This document shows positions 32,852 to 40,746 of a stretch of 49,937 nt of DNA, piece by piece (positions within the stretch are counted from its first letter, which is position 1; the number at the start of each line of letters is the position of its first letter). The translations under genes were made by a program, and so were the position numbers. Source of the stretch: Anaerolineae bacterium (GTDB taxonomy: Bacteria > Chloroflexota > Anaerolineae > Aggregatilineales > Phototrophicaceae); the NCBI GenBank assembly GCA_022843385.1, contig JALHNT010000054.1, positions 1-49,937 of the forward strand, given 5' to 3'. The notes beneath the pieces were generated by a model that saw only the letters and a program-made list of their open reading frames with translations, ran no database searches and was not told where the DNA came from.

Positions 32852-33310
32852 ATGCGAATTATCCTCCAGAGAGTGACACACGGCAGCGTGACGGTTGACC
32901 AGCAGATCGTCGGGTCAATCGAGCGCGGTTTTGTGGCGCTAGTGGGTGTCACGCACGATGATACGCCTGCCGAGGCGGAATTGCTGGCGCGCAAAACTGC
33001 CCATCTGCGTGTGTTCGAAGATGCCGAGGGCAAGATGAACCTGTCGGCGCTGGAGGTAGGCGGCGGGGTGCTGGTCATCTCGCAGTTCACGCTGTATGCC
33101 GATGCGCGCAAAGGACGCCGCCCCTCTTTCACCGATGCCGCCCGCCCAGAGACCGCCGCGCCGCTAGTCGAACACTATGCTGCACGCTTGCGAGCCGAGG
33201 GCATCCAGCGAGTGGAGACCGGAGTATTCGGGGCGATGATGCAGGTGGAAATTCACAACGATGGCCCGGTGACCATCATCCTCGACTCAGCCGATATGAG
33301 CCAGACGTGA
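32852..33310 (+). CDS. dtd: D-aminoacyl-tRNA deacylase
   Basis: 152 residues from the ATG at 32852, the usual length. The frame is open for 63 codons upstream, but homology starts at MRIILQRVTHGSVTV. The two family motifs are visible: SQFTLYADARKG (77-88; SQFTLYGD in most members) and NDGPVTIIL (136-144, with GPVT cis-proline). It hydrolyses D-amino acids wrongly attached to tRNA, in the cytoplasm. The stretch 32523-32851 before it contains no gene that I can support. Confidence 0.95.
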   Translation: MRIILQRVTHGSVTVDQQIVGSIERGFVALVGVTHDDTPAEAELLARKTAHLRVFEDAEGKMNLSALEVGGGVLVISQFTLYADARKGRRPSFTDAARPETAAPLVEHYAARLRAEGIQRVETGVFGAMMQVEIHNDGPVTIILDSADMSQT

Positions 33311-33315
33311 ATCAA

Positions 33316-33344
33316 AACAGGGACACCCATCGGGCATCCCTGTT
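33316..33344 (+). terminator. Stem-loop after dtd
   Basis: AACAGGGA (33316-33323) pairs with TCCCTGTT (33337-33344), with an inner CCC-GGG pair. It begins 5 bp after the dtd stop. No T-run follows. Confidence 0.5.
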
Positions 33345-33357
33345 GGTGAACTAAGAA

Positions 33358-33428
33358 ACCTCACCCCCCAGCCCCCTCTCCAACGCATTGGAGAGGGGGA
33401 GTCGAATGTAGTGAGATGGGGGTGAGGT
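33358..33428. repeat. CTCTCCAA-TTGGAGAG hairpin repeat
   Basis: The inner inverted repeat at 33372-33399 (CCCCCTCTCCAA, CGCA, complement) lies inside outer arms ACCTCACCCCC and GGGGGTGAGGT. It is the same design as 9528-9605. It lies between the convergent dtd and FAS1 genes. Confidence 0.7.
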
Positions 33429-33440
33429 TTATGGATGAAT

Positions 33441-34592
33441 TTATTCCATGTCCATGCTGGTCGCGGCCAGCGCTACCTGGGGATTGGTGGGGGTGCCAAC
33501 TGCCGCCACGAAGTAATTCATGTTGGCTTCCAGCGCCGTACCTGCCAAATCGAGGATGATGGGGAAGTCAGAGTCGGTCGGGCGAACCGTCAGATCATAG
33601 CTGCCAGCCGGGACGGTGAGGGTGAACACGCCGTCATTGCTGCCGAGCGAACCGGGGAAGGCCAGACCCTGAATGATTGTGGCTGCACCGGCACGGACAT
33701 CAACCACTGGTGCGCCATCGATAGCATGGAGGACAGTGACCCGCGCCTGTCCATCCGGGATGGGGCTGAAGTCTTCGGCGATGATGATCGGCTTCAGCGA
33801 ACCTTTGCCGCGCTCGAATGTACCCACTGCCGCAATTGTCAGCCAGGCACCACCGGGCAGATCAAAATCGGCCGGGCCGATGATGGCTGAAGCAATCGTC
33901 AGACCGGCTGGCACGACGGCCAGGTTGTAGCTGTCGGCGGGCAGTTCAATCCAGTCGGTGATCTGGGGGAATTCCAGACCCGCAATAGCGCTGGCTTCGC
34001 CGTTGACCCAGATGTCCACTGCTGGAGCATCAGGCGAGAAATGGGCCACGCGGATATGAACAGTGTCGCCCGATGCCTCAGCCGGCGCTTCAGCCGGAGC
34101 AGCCGCTTCGCCTTCCGGCGGGAGCAGCACGGTATCGATGACGTGGATGATGCCGTTGGAGGCCACAATATCGCTGGCGACGAAGCCGACTTCGCCATTG
34201 AGCGTCAGGCGGCCATCAGTACGAGTGACTTCAATCGCCGCCCCTTGAACAGTGGTCAGCGATTCGGAGGCCGAGACCTGCCCGACGAAAACGCGACCTG
34301 GCACGACATGATAGGTCAGGATGCTGGTGAGCATTTCCTGATCGGCCAGCACCGCATCAATCGTCTCCTGCCCCAGCTTCTCAAAGGCTGCATTGGTAGG
34401 AGCAAAGACGGTGAAAGGCCCTTCACCGCTCAGGGTCTCGACCAGACCCGCCGCTTCAACGGCAGCCACCAGGGTAGAAAAATCTGGATTGCCAGCGGCA
34501 ATCTCGACGATGGTTTGATCCTGAGCCAGTGTAGGCCCAACAGCCAGCGCCAGCAGCGCCAGCGCGGCGACCAGCAACAATAACTTACGCAT
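33441..34592 (-). CDS. Secreted FAS1 (fasciclin) and DUF4397 domain protein
   Basis: 383 residues. Signal peptide 1-23 (MRKLLLLVAALALLALAVGP, cut near TLAQD). A FAS1 domain spans about 26-160, with FTVFAPTNAAFEKL, LTYHVVPGRV and ASNGIIHVIDTVLLPP as its hallmark strands. A short Ala/Glu/Pro linker (161-173) leads to a DUF4397 region (about 175-380), with VHIRVAHFSPDAPAVDIWVN and VTVLHAIDGAPVVDV. FAS1 domains mediate adhesion or surface binding, and DUF4397 is a beta-sandwich of unknown role. An AGAGGA site lies about 7 bases before the ATG. The next gene upstream encodes a DUF4397-only paralogue. Confidence 0.92.
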   Translation of the reverse strand: MRKLLLLVAALALLALAVGPTLAQDQTIVEIAAGNPDFSTLVAAVEAAGLVETLSGEGPFTVFAPTNAAFEKLGQETIDAVLADQEMLTSILTYHVVPGRVFVGQVSASESLTTVQGAAIEVTRTDGRLTLNGEVGFVASDIVASNGIIHVIDTVLLPPEGEAAAPAEAPAEASGDTVHIRVAHFSPDAPAVDIWVNGEASAIAGLEFPQITDWIELPADSYNLAVVPAGLTIASAIIGPADFDLPGGAWLTIAAVGTFERGKGSLKPIIIAEDFSPIPDGQARVTVLHAIDGAPVVDVRAGAATIIQGLAFPGSLGSNDGVFTLTVPAGSYDLTVRPTDSDFPIILDLAGTALEANMNYFVAAVGTPTNPQVALAATSMDME

Positions 34593-34621
34593 AGGTTTCC
34601 TCTTTCAAGTGTAAAGGATGT

Positions 34622-34649
34622 TTAATACCCCTTGATTGAGGTTTAACAA
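34622..34649 (-). promoter_or_regulatory. Candidate promoter for the FAS1-DUF4397 gene
   Basis: On the minus strand TTGTTA (34644-34649), 16 bases, TATTAA (34622-34627), about 30 bp before the ATG. It lies downstream of the terminator of the paralogue, so the two genes are probably separate transcripts. Confidence 0.4.
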
Positions 34650-34703
34650 TTCGACATGAGATAACAAATAGGCTTTCATGAAGAATTCATGAATACCGGA
34701 ATC

Positions 34704-34729
34704 AAAAAAGACCGGAATCATTCCGGTCT
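34704..34729 (-). terminator. Rho-independent terminator after the DUF4397 gene
   Basis: In the minus direction AGACCGGAA-TGA-TTCCGGTCT is followed at once by TTTTTT. It has a perfect 9-bp stem, 3-base loop and T-run, 23 bp past the stop codon at 34752. This is the clearest intrinsic terminator in the window. Confidence 0.88.
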
Positions 34730-34751
34730 CTTGTAACTCTAGCAGGATCGT

Positions 34752-35435
34752 CTACTGGCGGGTGGGGATGACCACAACCTGGGGTTCAGCCGGGGTGCCA
34801 ACCGCTGCGACGAAGTAATTGGTGCCGGCCACCAGGATCGTGTCGGGCAGGTCGAACAGGCGGAACTGCTCCAGCCGTTCGGCGGTCAGGAAGACTTCGA
34901 GATCGTAGATGCCAGCGGGGACGTTGAGCGTCTGCGCGCCATCATTGGCACCCAACGCACCGGGGAACGCCAGCACCTCAATCACCGCGCTGCCACCGGC
35001 CAGGACATCCACCGGCTGGGCGCCTTCGATGCCATGGAACACGGTGACGCGGGTTTCACCTTCTGCCATCTCGCTGTAATCTTCAGCAACAATCGCTGGC
35101 TTCAATGTACCCTCTTCCAGCGAGCCAACGGCTGCAATCGTCAGCCAGGCATCGGCGGGCAGATCAAAGGACGCCGGGCCAATCGCCGGGGCAGTGTCGC
35201 CAGCCGCTGTCACTGCCAGTTGGTAGGTACCGGGTTCCAGGGTGATCCAGCCGGTGACATTGGGGAAGGCCAGCCCCTGAACATCGGACAGGCTGCCATT
35301 GATATAAACATCAACAGCCGGGGTATCGGGCGAGAAATGGGCGACGCGGATGTGCACCACTGGCTCATCCTGAGCCGCAACTGGCACCAGCGCCAGCAGC
35401 GCCAGCACAATAGTCAACCATACAATTTTGCGCAT
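34752..35435 (-). CDS. Secreted DUF4397 domain protein
   Basis: About 227 residues from the ATG at 35435, with AGAGGA 7 bases upstream. Signal peptide MRKIVWLTIVLALLALVPVA, cut near AAQDE. The mature part is one DUF4397 region: VHIRVAHFSPDTPAVDVYIN, LTIAAVGSLEEG, VTVFHGIEGAQPVDVLAG and NYFVAAVGTPAEPQVVVIPT. It is closely similar to the C-terminal domain of the FAS1 protein downstream, so a duplication is likely. It is a secreted or surface protein of unknown function, with its own terminator. Confidence 0.9.
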   Translation of the reverse strand: MRKIVWLTIVLALLALVPVAAQDEPVVHIRVAHFSPDTPAVDVYINGSLSDVQGLAFPNVTGWITLEPGTYQLAVTAAGDTAPAIGPASFDLPADAWLTIAAVGSLEEGTLKPAIVAEDYSEMAEGETRVTVFHGIEGAQPVDVLAGGSAVIEVLAFPGALGANDGAQTLNVPAGIYDLEVFLTAERLEQFRLFDLPDTILVAGTNYFVAAVGTPAEPQVVVIPTRQ

Positions 35436-35537
35436 GAGTATCCTCTTTCGCTTGTGATTCATTCGAAGGTGAGGATACGTTAACGATTGGTTGTTAAATG
35501 CAGGCTAACTGATTGTGAAGGGTTATGATGGCTTCAT

Positions 35538-35984
35538 TTAACGTTCGCCATTGGCCGACGAGTCGTTCAGATTGCCGCTGACAGCATAAATGAGGACTCC
35601 GAATGAGGCGATGACAAAACTGCCAATGATGCCGACGGCCTGCAAAAAGCCGAACAGGGGTTCCTCGCTGAAGGCGCGCAGATGTGACCCAAAACCGACC
35701 ACATCCGCCATGCCGCTCATCGAGGCGAACAGCAGCCCTGTGAGCGCCAGCCGCACGCCGATCTGCTGCGCCAGGTTAGCCGATCTGCCAACGTAGAAAG
35801 TGAACTTGACATAGATCAGCGCACCTGTGATGAGCAGAAAAAAGCCAAACAGCACCGTGACGATCTGCATCACACCGATGCCGCTGGCTGGGCGCAGGCC
35901 GGTCACACCGGGGAACAGCCCCATGAAGGTGAGGACTGTCCCCAGCGCTCCCAGCGCGATGCCAAATTGGGCTACCCGTTCCAT
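35538..35984 (-). CDS. Four-helix membrane protein of unknown function
   Basis: 148 residues with four hydrophobic segments at about 5-27, 37-60, 76-96 and 113-136. I do not recognise the family. The ATG at 35984 lies 12 bp after the dipeptidase stop and has a GGGG site about 6 bases upstream, so it is co-transcribed with the dipeptidase gene. A polar C-terminal tail (NLNDSSANGER) follows the last helix. Confidence 0.75.
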   Translation of the reverse strand: MERVAQFGIALGALGTVLTFMGLFPGVTGLRPASGIGVMQIVTVLFGFFLLITGALIYVKFTFYVGRSANLAQQIGVRLALTGLLFASMSGMADVVGFGSHLRAFSEEPLFGFLQAVGIIGSFVIASFGVLIYAVSGNLNDSSANGER

Positions 35985-35996
35985 GCTATCGCCCCT

Positions 35997-37073
35997 TCAT
36001 GCTGGCAGCGCCCGGCGCAGTTGGCGCAACATATTGCCACCCATCACCGCTTCTACGTCCGCTGGACTGTAACCGCGCGTAGACAGCAGCGTCCCGATCT
36101 TGCTGAGATCGGTCACGGTATCGAGGCCATCCGGGATGCTCTCCATGCCGAAACCACCGTCAAAGTCTGAGCCGATCCCAACATGGGCGGCGCTGCCGGT
36201 CAACTGGCAGACGTAATCCACTGCGTCGGCCACCACCGATAAGGGGACATCAGTCTTGCGGTCGCCGCTGGACCAGGTGTCGCTGAGGAATCGGTTGTAG
36301 AGGACGATTCCCATCACGCCTTCCCGTTCCGCCAACTGACGGATAATGGCGTCGGTCAGGTGGCGATCCGTATTGCGAAACTTACGTGGGTTGCTGTGGC
36401 TGGCGATGATGACGCCGGGGTAAACATCCAGCGCTTGCAGACAGGCTTTCTCGGCCATATGCGACAGGTCGAGGATGGCGTTGAAGCTCGCCATCACCTC
36501 CAGCAGTTCATAACCCAGCGCGGTCAATGGGCCAGGCTGCCCCGTGCCACCGCTGTAACGGGTGGCTTCCCAGGCCGGGCCGACGATGCGGACGCCGCGT
36601 TCATACCATTCTTCGAACTGGCGTGGTTCGATGATTGGGTCGGCATTCTCCATCAGGCAGACCAACCCTTGCTTATGGTCAGCAATGTCGGTTCCGGCGG
36701 CCCACGAGGCGATGACCGCATCCAGATCAGTAGCCGTGCGGATCAGGCGAACTTTGTCGGTCTCGTCCGCCAGCCGTTCGTAGTAATCAGCCTGCTGCAG
36801 CGCCAGACGATAGGCATCCTGCGGCGTCTTGTAGGTGAAAGCCGCCCAGGGAGCCGATGGATCGCCATCATCGGGCGCGACGAACAGCGTCCCAAAAACC
36901 ACCCCCACTCGACCGAGCAGCGCATCCGGCAGGCCAATGGTAGCACTGCCCCGTCGCTTCAGGACCGCCGGATCGGTCTCGCGCCAGCGGGTTTCGAGCG
37001 CGCTGCGCCGGTAATCACGACCGTAGCAGAGGGCGTTGTAAGCGATATCCTGATGAGCATCCACAATGAGCAT
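35997..37073 (-). CDS. Membrane dipeptidase, peptidase family M19 (renal dipeptidase-like)
   Basis: 358 residues. The two-zinc site is visible: His7 and Asp9 (VDAHQD), Glu142 (CLMENAD), His205 (LDLSHMA) and His226 (IIASHSNPR). Asp303 lies in GIGSDFDGG and GGNMLRQLR at the end matches the family's GGNFLR. The family hydrolyses dipeptides, including some with D-residues. Most bacterial members are cytoplasmic, and no signal peptide is seen here. It leads a two-gene unit with the small membrane protein. No partner from the peptide-import cluster is near. Confidence 0.93.
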   Translation of the reverse strand: MLIVDAHQDIAYNALCYGRDYRRSALETRWRETDPAVLKRRGSATIGLPDALLGRVGVVFGTLFVAPDDGDPSAPWAAFTYKTPQDAYRLALQQADYYERLADETDKVRLIRTATDLDAVIASWAAGTDIADHKQGLVCLMENADPIIEPRQFEEWYERGVRIVGPAWEATRYSGGTGQPGPLTALGYELLEVMASFNAILDLSHMAEKACLQALDVYPGVIIASHSNPRKFRNTDRHLTDAIIRQLAEREGVMGIVLYNRFLSDTWSSGDRKTDVPLSVVADAVDYVCQLTGSAAHVGIGSDFDGGFGMESIPDGLDTVTDLSKIGTLLSTRGYSPADVEAVMGGNMLRQLRRALPA

Positions 37074-37400
37074 CGTGACCGATCCTGAGCATTACCAATC
37101 CGAGGCTTGATTGTAAGCCCAGTCGCCTGAATTTCCAATTGAGGCGGAAAAGCTGAGAGACAAGCGGCATCATCATGGAATTGGTTGTCGCAAGAATGGC
37201 GACAATGCTGCCGTTGATGCCCTCTTTCCGTCTGAACGAGGATGCAGCCTCAGTCTACCCATTTTCATCTTCTCTGATGTATCCTCCTTCGTGTCGAGCT
37301 GTACCAGGCGAGTGATGTATGCAATGGCATCATCACAAGTGGGAATTGCTGGGCCTGGCGCTCCTGTCCCTCCCTTAACTATCCTATCTGACAGGCAGGC
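37074..37400. other. Spacer with a two-layer stem-loop (37166-37221)
   Basis: GGCATCA (37166-37172) pairs with TGATGCC (37215-37221), and inside it TTGTCGC (37185-37191) pairs with GCGACAA (37199-37205). The remaining sequence of this 327-bp divergent spacer holds no gene I can support. The stem-loop may be a leader or small RNA element. Confidence 0.4.
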
Positions 37401-38186
37401 ATGAAGGTGAAATCCGAACGTTTAACTGGGAAAACCATCATCATCACCGGGGCCGCCAGCGGCATTGGTCGGGCGGCGGCGCGGCGTTGTGCCGGGGAAG
37501 GGGCGCGGGTGGCCCTGCTCGATCGTAATGCGGAGGGGCTGCGCGAGACACAGACCGAGATCGAGGCTGAGGGCGGAATCGTGGCTCCGTTTACGCTGGA
37601 TCTGACCGACGAGTCGGCGGTTAGCCAGGCGGTGCAGGGTGTGGTGGAACACTGGAACGGGCTGGATGGCGTATTCAACGTGGCTGGTGGCAGCGGACGA
37701 CGCTTCGGCGATGGGCCGGCGGATGCCTGTACGCTGGCGGGCTGGCACACCACGCTCGACCTGAACCTGACCAGCATGTTTCTGGTGTGCAAATATGCCA
37801 CGCCTCATCTGCTGGATCGGGGTGGTTCGATTGTCAATCTTGGCTCGGTACTGGGACTGGTAGGCGGGGATGAGGATTTCGCCACCCATGCCTATGCGGC
37901 GGCCAAAGCCGGGGTGGTGGGCTTATCGCGGGCGATGGCGTCGTATTATGCGCCGCGCCGTCTGCGGGTGAATGTCATCGCCGCCGGACTGATCGCCACA
38001 CCGATGAGCCAGCGCGCCCAGAGCGACGCCCATATCCTCTCCCGATTGCCACAGCTCCAACCGCTGACCGGTGCCATGGGAGCGCCGGAGGACGTCGCCG
38101 CAGCCGCTGCTTTTCTGCTCTCGGATGAGGCGGCCTTCATCACCGGCGCGGTGCTGACAGTCGATGGTGGTTGGACGGTACGTTGA
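37401..38186 (+). CDS. Short-chain dehydrogenase/reductase (SDR)
   Basis: 261 residues with TGAASGIG (16-23), Asp41 after the second strand (ALLDRN, favouring NAD), NVAGG (93-97), Ser149, Tyr165 and Lys169 (AYAAAKAG), and a C-terminal TGAVLTVDGGW, the classical SDR end. The substrate is unknown. An AGGCAGG site precedes the ATG. It is convergent with the pentapeptide gene; a perfect hairpin lies between the two. Confidence 0.92.
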   Translation: MKVKSERLTGKTIIITGAASGIGRAAARRCAGEGARVALLDRNAEGLRETQTEIEAEGGIVAPFTLDLTDESAVSQAVQGVVEHWNGLDGVFNVAGGSGRRFGDGPADACTLAGWHTTLDLNLTSMFLVCKYATPHLLDRGGSIVNLGSVLGLVGGDEDFATHAYAAAKAGVVGLSRAMASYYAPRRLRVNVIAAGLIATPMSQRAQSDAHILSRLPQLQPLTGAMGAPEDVAAAAAFLLSDEAAFITGAVLTVDGGWTVR

Positions 38187-38188
38187 AA

Positions 38189-38220
38189 CACAGGAGCGGC
38201 CTCGTCGAGTCGCTCCTGTG
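38189..38220. terminator. Stem-loop between convergent genes
   Basis: CACAGGAGCG (38189-38198) and CGCTCCTGTG (38211-38220) form a perfect 10-bp stem around a 12-base loop. It lies between the ends of the SDR and pentapeptide genes. It has no clear T-run in either direction, but the position suits a shared terminator. Confidence 0.55.
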
Positions 38221-38243
38221 AACCTCGAATAACCTGCAAAGAC

Positions 38244-39623
38244 TCACCGCGCTGGATCACCGATGAAGCCGTAGCTTTCCAGATCCATGCCGGGGCGATA
38301 TGGTGTGCCATCCGGCAGGACGGCACCGTTCAGGTTGGCGTCGTCAATGAGCGTGTCGTGGATTTGCGCGCCTCGCAGGTTGGCACCGCGCAGATCAGCA
38401 TCGCTCAGGTTGGTGTCGCGCAGATTAGCACCGGTCAGGTTGGCCTGGGTCAGATCGGCGTCGCTGAACATCGCTTCGTGCAGATTCGCCCCCTCCAGGT
38501 TAGCCTGGGTCAGTCGGGCATCTTCCAGATGAGCGCCTTCCAGATTAGCTCCGCGCAGATTGGCCCCGACCAGCGTGGCATCTTCCAGGTTGGCTCCGCT
38601 CAGATCAGCCCCTTCCAGATTGGCCTGGTTGAGCGTGGCATCTTCCAGGTTGGCATCGCGCAGATCCGCCCCGGTCAGGTTGGTCCCAATCAGATCGGCC
38701 TCTTCCAGATTGGCTCCGCTCAGATCAGCCCCTTCCAGATTGGCCTGGCTCAGTCGAATCTCGGACAGGTTGGCCTGCTCCAGCACGGCTCCCGTCAGGT
38801 CGCAGCCCACGCAATCAACTTCGGATAGATTGGCATTGGTCAGGTTGGCTCCGCTCAGGTTGGCCTGGTTCAGCGTCGCGTCGGAGAGATTGGCGTCGCT
38901 CAGATTAGCTCCCGACAAGTTCGCTCCGATCAGATCCGCTTCGGAAAGATCGGCGTCGCTCAGGTTGGCACCGCTCAGGTTGACCCCGTTCAGGCGCGCT
39001 TCAGACATACCGGCTCCGCTCAGGTCTTTGCCGCTCAAATCCTGCCCACTCAGGTTGACGCCCTGCAAATCGGCATCGCGCATCGAATCGCCGACGATGA
39101 CGACCTTGCGTTTGCGCTTGGGCTTGTCGTCATCCATATCAATGTCGAAGTCCATATCCACGCTGATGCCGCTCATGGCCTTGCGCAGCGATTCGCGCGT
39201 CATCAGCAGGATGCTGTCTTTCAGCTTGCGCGTCAGCGTGCCGATGTCCTCCATATCCGGGGTCGGCGGCACCGGCGGAATGGGTGGTGGCGGCGGAATG
39301 GGCGGGATGGGTGGGATCGGTGCTTCCGGCGGGCGCAGCATCCCTTCCATATATGGCACCAGTTGGCTGGCGGCCATATGCACCTGGGTCACCTGTGCAG
39401 CTTCATCGGCGTCATCGGGCAGATCGAGCGCCAGCGCTTCGACCACATAGGGATCATTCGGCAGCAGCGCGGCGATGCGGCTGTGCAGTGCCCGATAGCT
39501 TTTGACCGCCATGCCGCCGGTGCCTTTGTAGTTCGCATTCTCATAGGCGCGTTCCACCGTGCTTGCCAGCGTCTTCAGCGAGGGCAACAGTTGGCGCAGG
39601 CTGCGCCGAATCTCATCGTTCAT
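38244..39623 (-). CDS. Pentapeptide-repeat protein with helical head and proline-rich linker
   Basis: 459 residues from the ATG at 39623, with an AGGAG site 8 bases upstream. Residues 1-95 are a helical head. Residues 98-122 are a proline-rich linker (APIPPIPPIP and similar). Residues 155-174 are a charged stretch (DMDFDIDMDDDKPKRKRK). From about 183 to 438 there are about 50 pentapeptides of the A(D/N)Lxx type, with a Cys pair in VDCVGCDLTG. This would fold into a long four-sided beta-helix. The role is unknown: pentapeptide proteins serve in DNA mimicry, membrane and scaffolding tasks. It is the third gene after an ECF sigma factor and a small protein, which suggests stress-related control. 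Confidence 0.9.
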   Translation of the reverse strand: MNDEIRRSLRQLLPSLKTLASTVERAYENANYKGTGGMAVKSYRALHSRIAALLPNDPYVVEALALDLPDDADEAAQVTQVHMAASQLVPYMEGMLRPPEAPIPPIPPIPPPPPIPPVPPTPDMEDIGTLTRKLKDSILLMTRESLRKAMSGISVDMDFDIDMDDDKPKRKRKVVIVGDSMRDADLQGVNLSGQDLSGKDLSGAGMSEARLNGVNLSGANLSDADLSEADLIGANLSGANLSDANLSDATLNQANLSGANLTNANLSEVDCVGCDLTGAVLEQANLSEIRLSQANLEGADLSGANLEEADLIGTNLTGADLRDANLEDATLNQANLEGADLSGANLEDATLVGANLRGANLEGAHLEDARLTQANLEGANLHEAMFSDADLTQANLTGANLRDTNLSDADLRGANLRGAQIHDTLIDDANLNGAVLPDGTPYRPGMDLESYGFIGDPAR

Positions 39624-39682
39624 GATACTTCTCCTCTCGTAACGCCGGATAACGCCCGGCGTTCATCGTTAAAATCCATTTC

Positions 39683-39913
39683 TCACGACTGGCTGCCAGC
39701 CGACCATTGTGGCGCAGCCGCCGGCATCGTTTCAATCCGCTGTTTCAGGGCGGTGCCGCGCAAAACCATCCACTCGCCCAAGGCCGCCAGCAGATAATCG
39801 CCCATCCCCGGCGCTGGCTCGGTCTGCGCCAGCCGGTGCTGAGAGGCTTCCCGCTGCAACTGCTGCTGCCGTTGGTCCGCGAATGCCGCATACTGGTGAT
39901 AATGGTGTGTCAT
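39683..39913 (-). CDS. Small protein of unknown function in the sigma-factor operon
   Basis: 76 residues from the ATG at 39913, with an AAGGAA site about 8 bases upstream. It is Gln- and Ala-rich and basic near the start (YAAFADQRQQQLQREASQHR), with a more hydrophobic middle (GDYLLAALGEWMVL). It lies 21 bp downstream of the sigma-factor stop and 59 bp before the pentapeptide gene. It lacks the ZAS zinc motif (HxxxCxxC) of common anti-sigma factors and has no membrane helix. I cannot assign a function. Confidence 0.6.
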   Translation of the reverse strand: MTHHYHQYAAFADQRQQQLQREASQHRLAQTEPAPGMGDYLLAALGEWMVLRGTALKQRIETMPAAAPQWSAGSQS

Positions 39914-39934
39914 CTTCGTGTTCCTTCCCCTCGA

Positions 39935-40579
39935 TCACATATTCATCACAGGTGTCGCCGTGCTGGCCGGTTCCGAGCGCGCCGCCCCATTCAGGTTGGC
40001 ATCCAACCATTCCAGGGTCTCCGTGCTCACAAGCTGGCGCAACGTCTTCTTGGCATAAAACAGGCGCGATTTCACCGTGCCAATGCTGGTGTTCATCACA
40101 TCAGCGATCTCCTGATAGCCCAGGTTTTCCTGGGCAAACAGGATCAACGTTTGGCGTTGATGTTCCGGCAGGCGGTCAATCGCTGTCTGCACTTCCAGTT
40201 GAATCAACAGCCAATCGACCACTTCATCCGGCTGCTCCCCGCGTACCGTATCCAGCATCGAGACATAGGTTTCCATCGGCTCATCATCCAGCGACAGATG
40301 CTCGAACCGTTTGCGCCGGCGCAGCAGGTCGTAACAGCGGTTGCGGACGATGCGAAACAGATACGGCCGCAGATTTTCGACTGGTTGGATGCGATCCAGA
40401 TTCAGATACAGCGCGATCAGCGAGTCCTGGACGATGTCATCTTCTTCCAGGCTGGTGCCGATCAAGCGCCAGACGAAACGGCGAATCGGGGCATCCAGCG
40501 CGTCCTGTAAGTCCGCGAAGGCTTCCATATCGCCTTGTTGCGCCCGCCGCAGCAGGTCGCTTTCGTCTGATGGTTGCAC
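39935..40579 (-). CDS. RNA polymerase ECF sigma factor
   Basis: 214 residues from the GTG at 40579, with an AAGGAG site 10 bases upstream. Region 2 spans about 10-95 (SLEEDDIVQDSLIALYLNLD, then LRPYLFRIVRNRCYDLLRRR). Region 4 spans about 130-185 (LPEHQRQTLILFAQENLGYQ, EIADVMNTSIGTVKSRLFYA), with the helix-turn-helix. There is no region 3, so this is an ECF-type factor. A C-terminal tail of about 30 residues (LNGAARSEPASTATPVMNM at its end) is unusual and may carry control. It is divergent from the hybrid kinase gene. Confidence 0.94.
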   Translation of the reverse strand: MQPSDESDLLRRAQQGDMEAFADLQDALDAPIRRFVWRLIGTSLEEDDIVQDSLIALYLNLDRIQPVENLRPYLFRIVRNRCYDLLRRRKRFEHLSLDDEPMETYVSMLDTVRGEQPDEVVDWLLIQLEVQTAIDRLPEHQRQTLILFAQENLGYQEIADVMNTSIGTVKSRLFYAKKTLRQLVSTETLEWLDANLNGAARSEPASTATPVMNM

Positions 40580-40681
40580 TGATCTGTCGCTCCTTTCTAC
40601 TCCCCTGTACGGATGATGGCCGAATTGTGTTCAAAACTCATCAAACACTTTTTTCGCCAGGACGGACTGTGAATCACCCTA

Positions 40682-40710
40682 TTGACGCGATTCCGATGTG
40701 ATGCCATAGT
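40682..40710 (+). promoter_or_regulatory. Candidate promoter for the hybrid kinase gene
   Basis: TTGACG (40682-40687), 17 bases, CATAGT (40705-40710). The start of transcription would lie about 30 bp before the ATG at 40747. The same CATAGT -10 appears before the Gfo/Idh gene at 17280. Confidence 0.45.
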
Positions 40711-40746
40711 TTTGATATAGAGAAGTTTCGATTGGGGAGATCCGTG

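Noticed and set aside
37315..37404. 29-codon frame ending in an ATGA overlap with the SDR start
   Set aside because: Possible leader peptide, but the sequence is unremarkable and the overlap can be chance.
38287..39450. Periodic DNA resembling a repeat array or CRISPR
   Set aside because: The 15-base period (and plus-strand frames there) comes from the codons of the pentapeptide repeats on the minus strand; there are no identical repeats with unique spacers.
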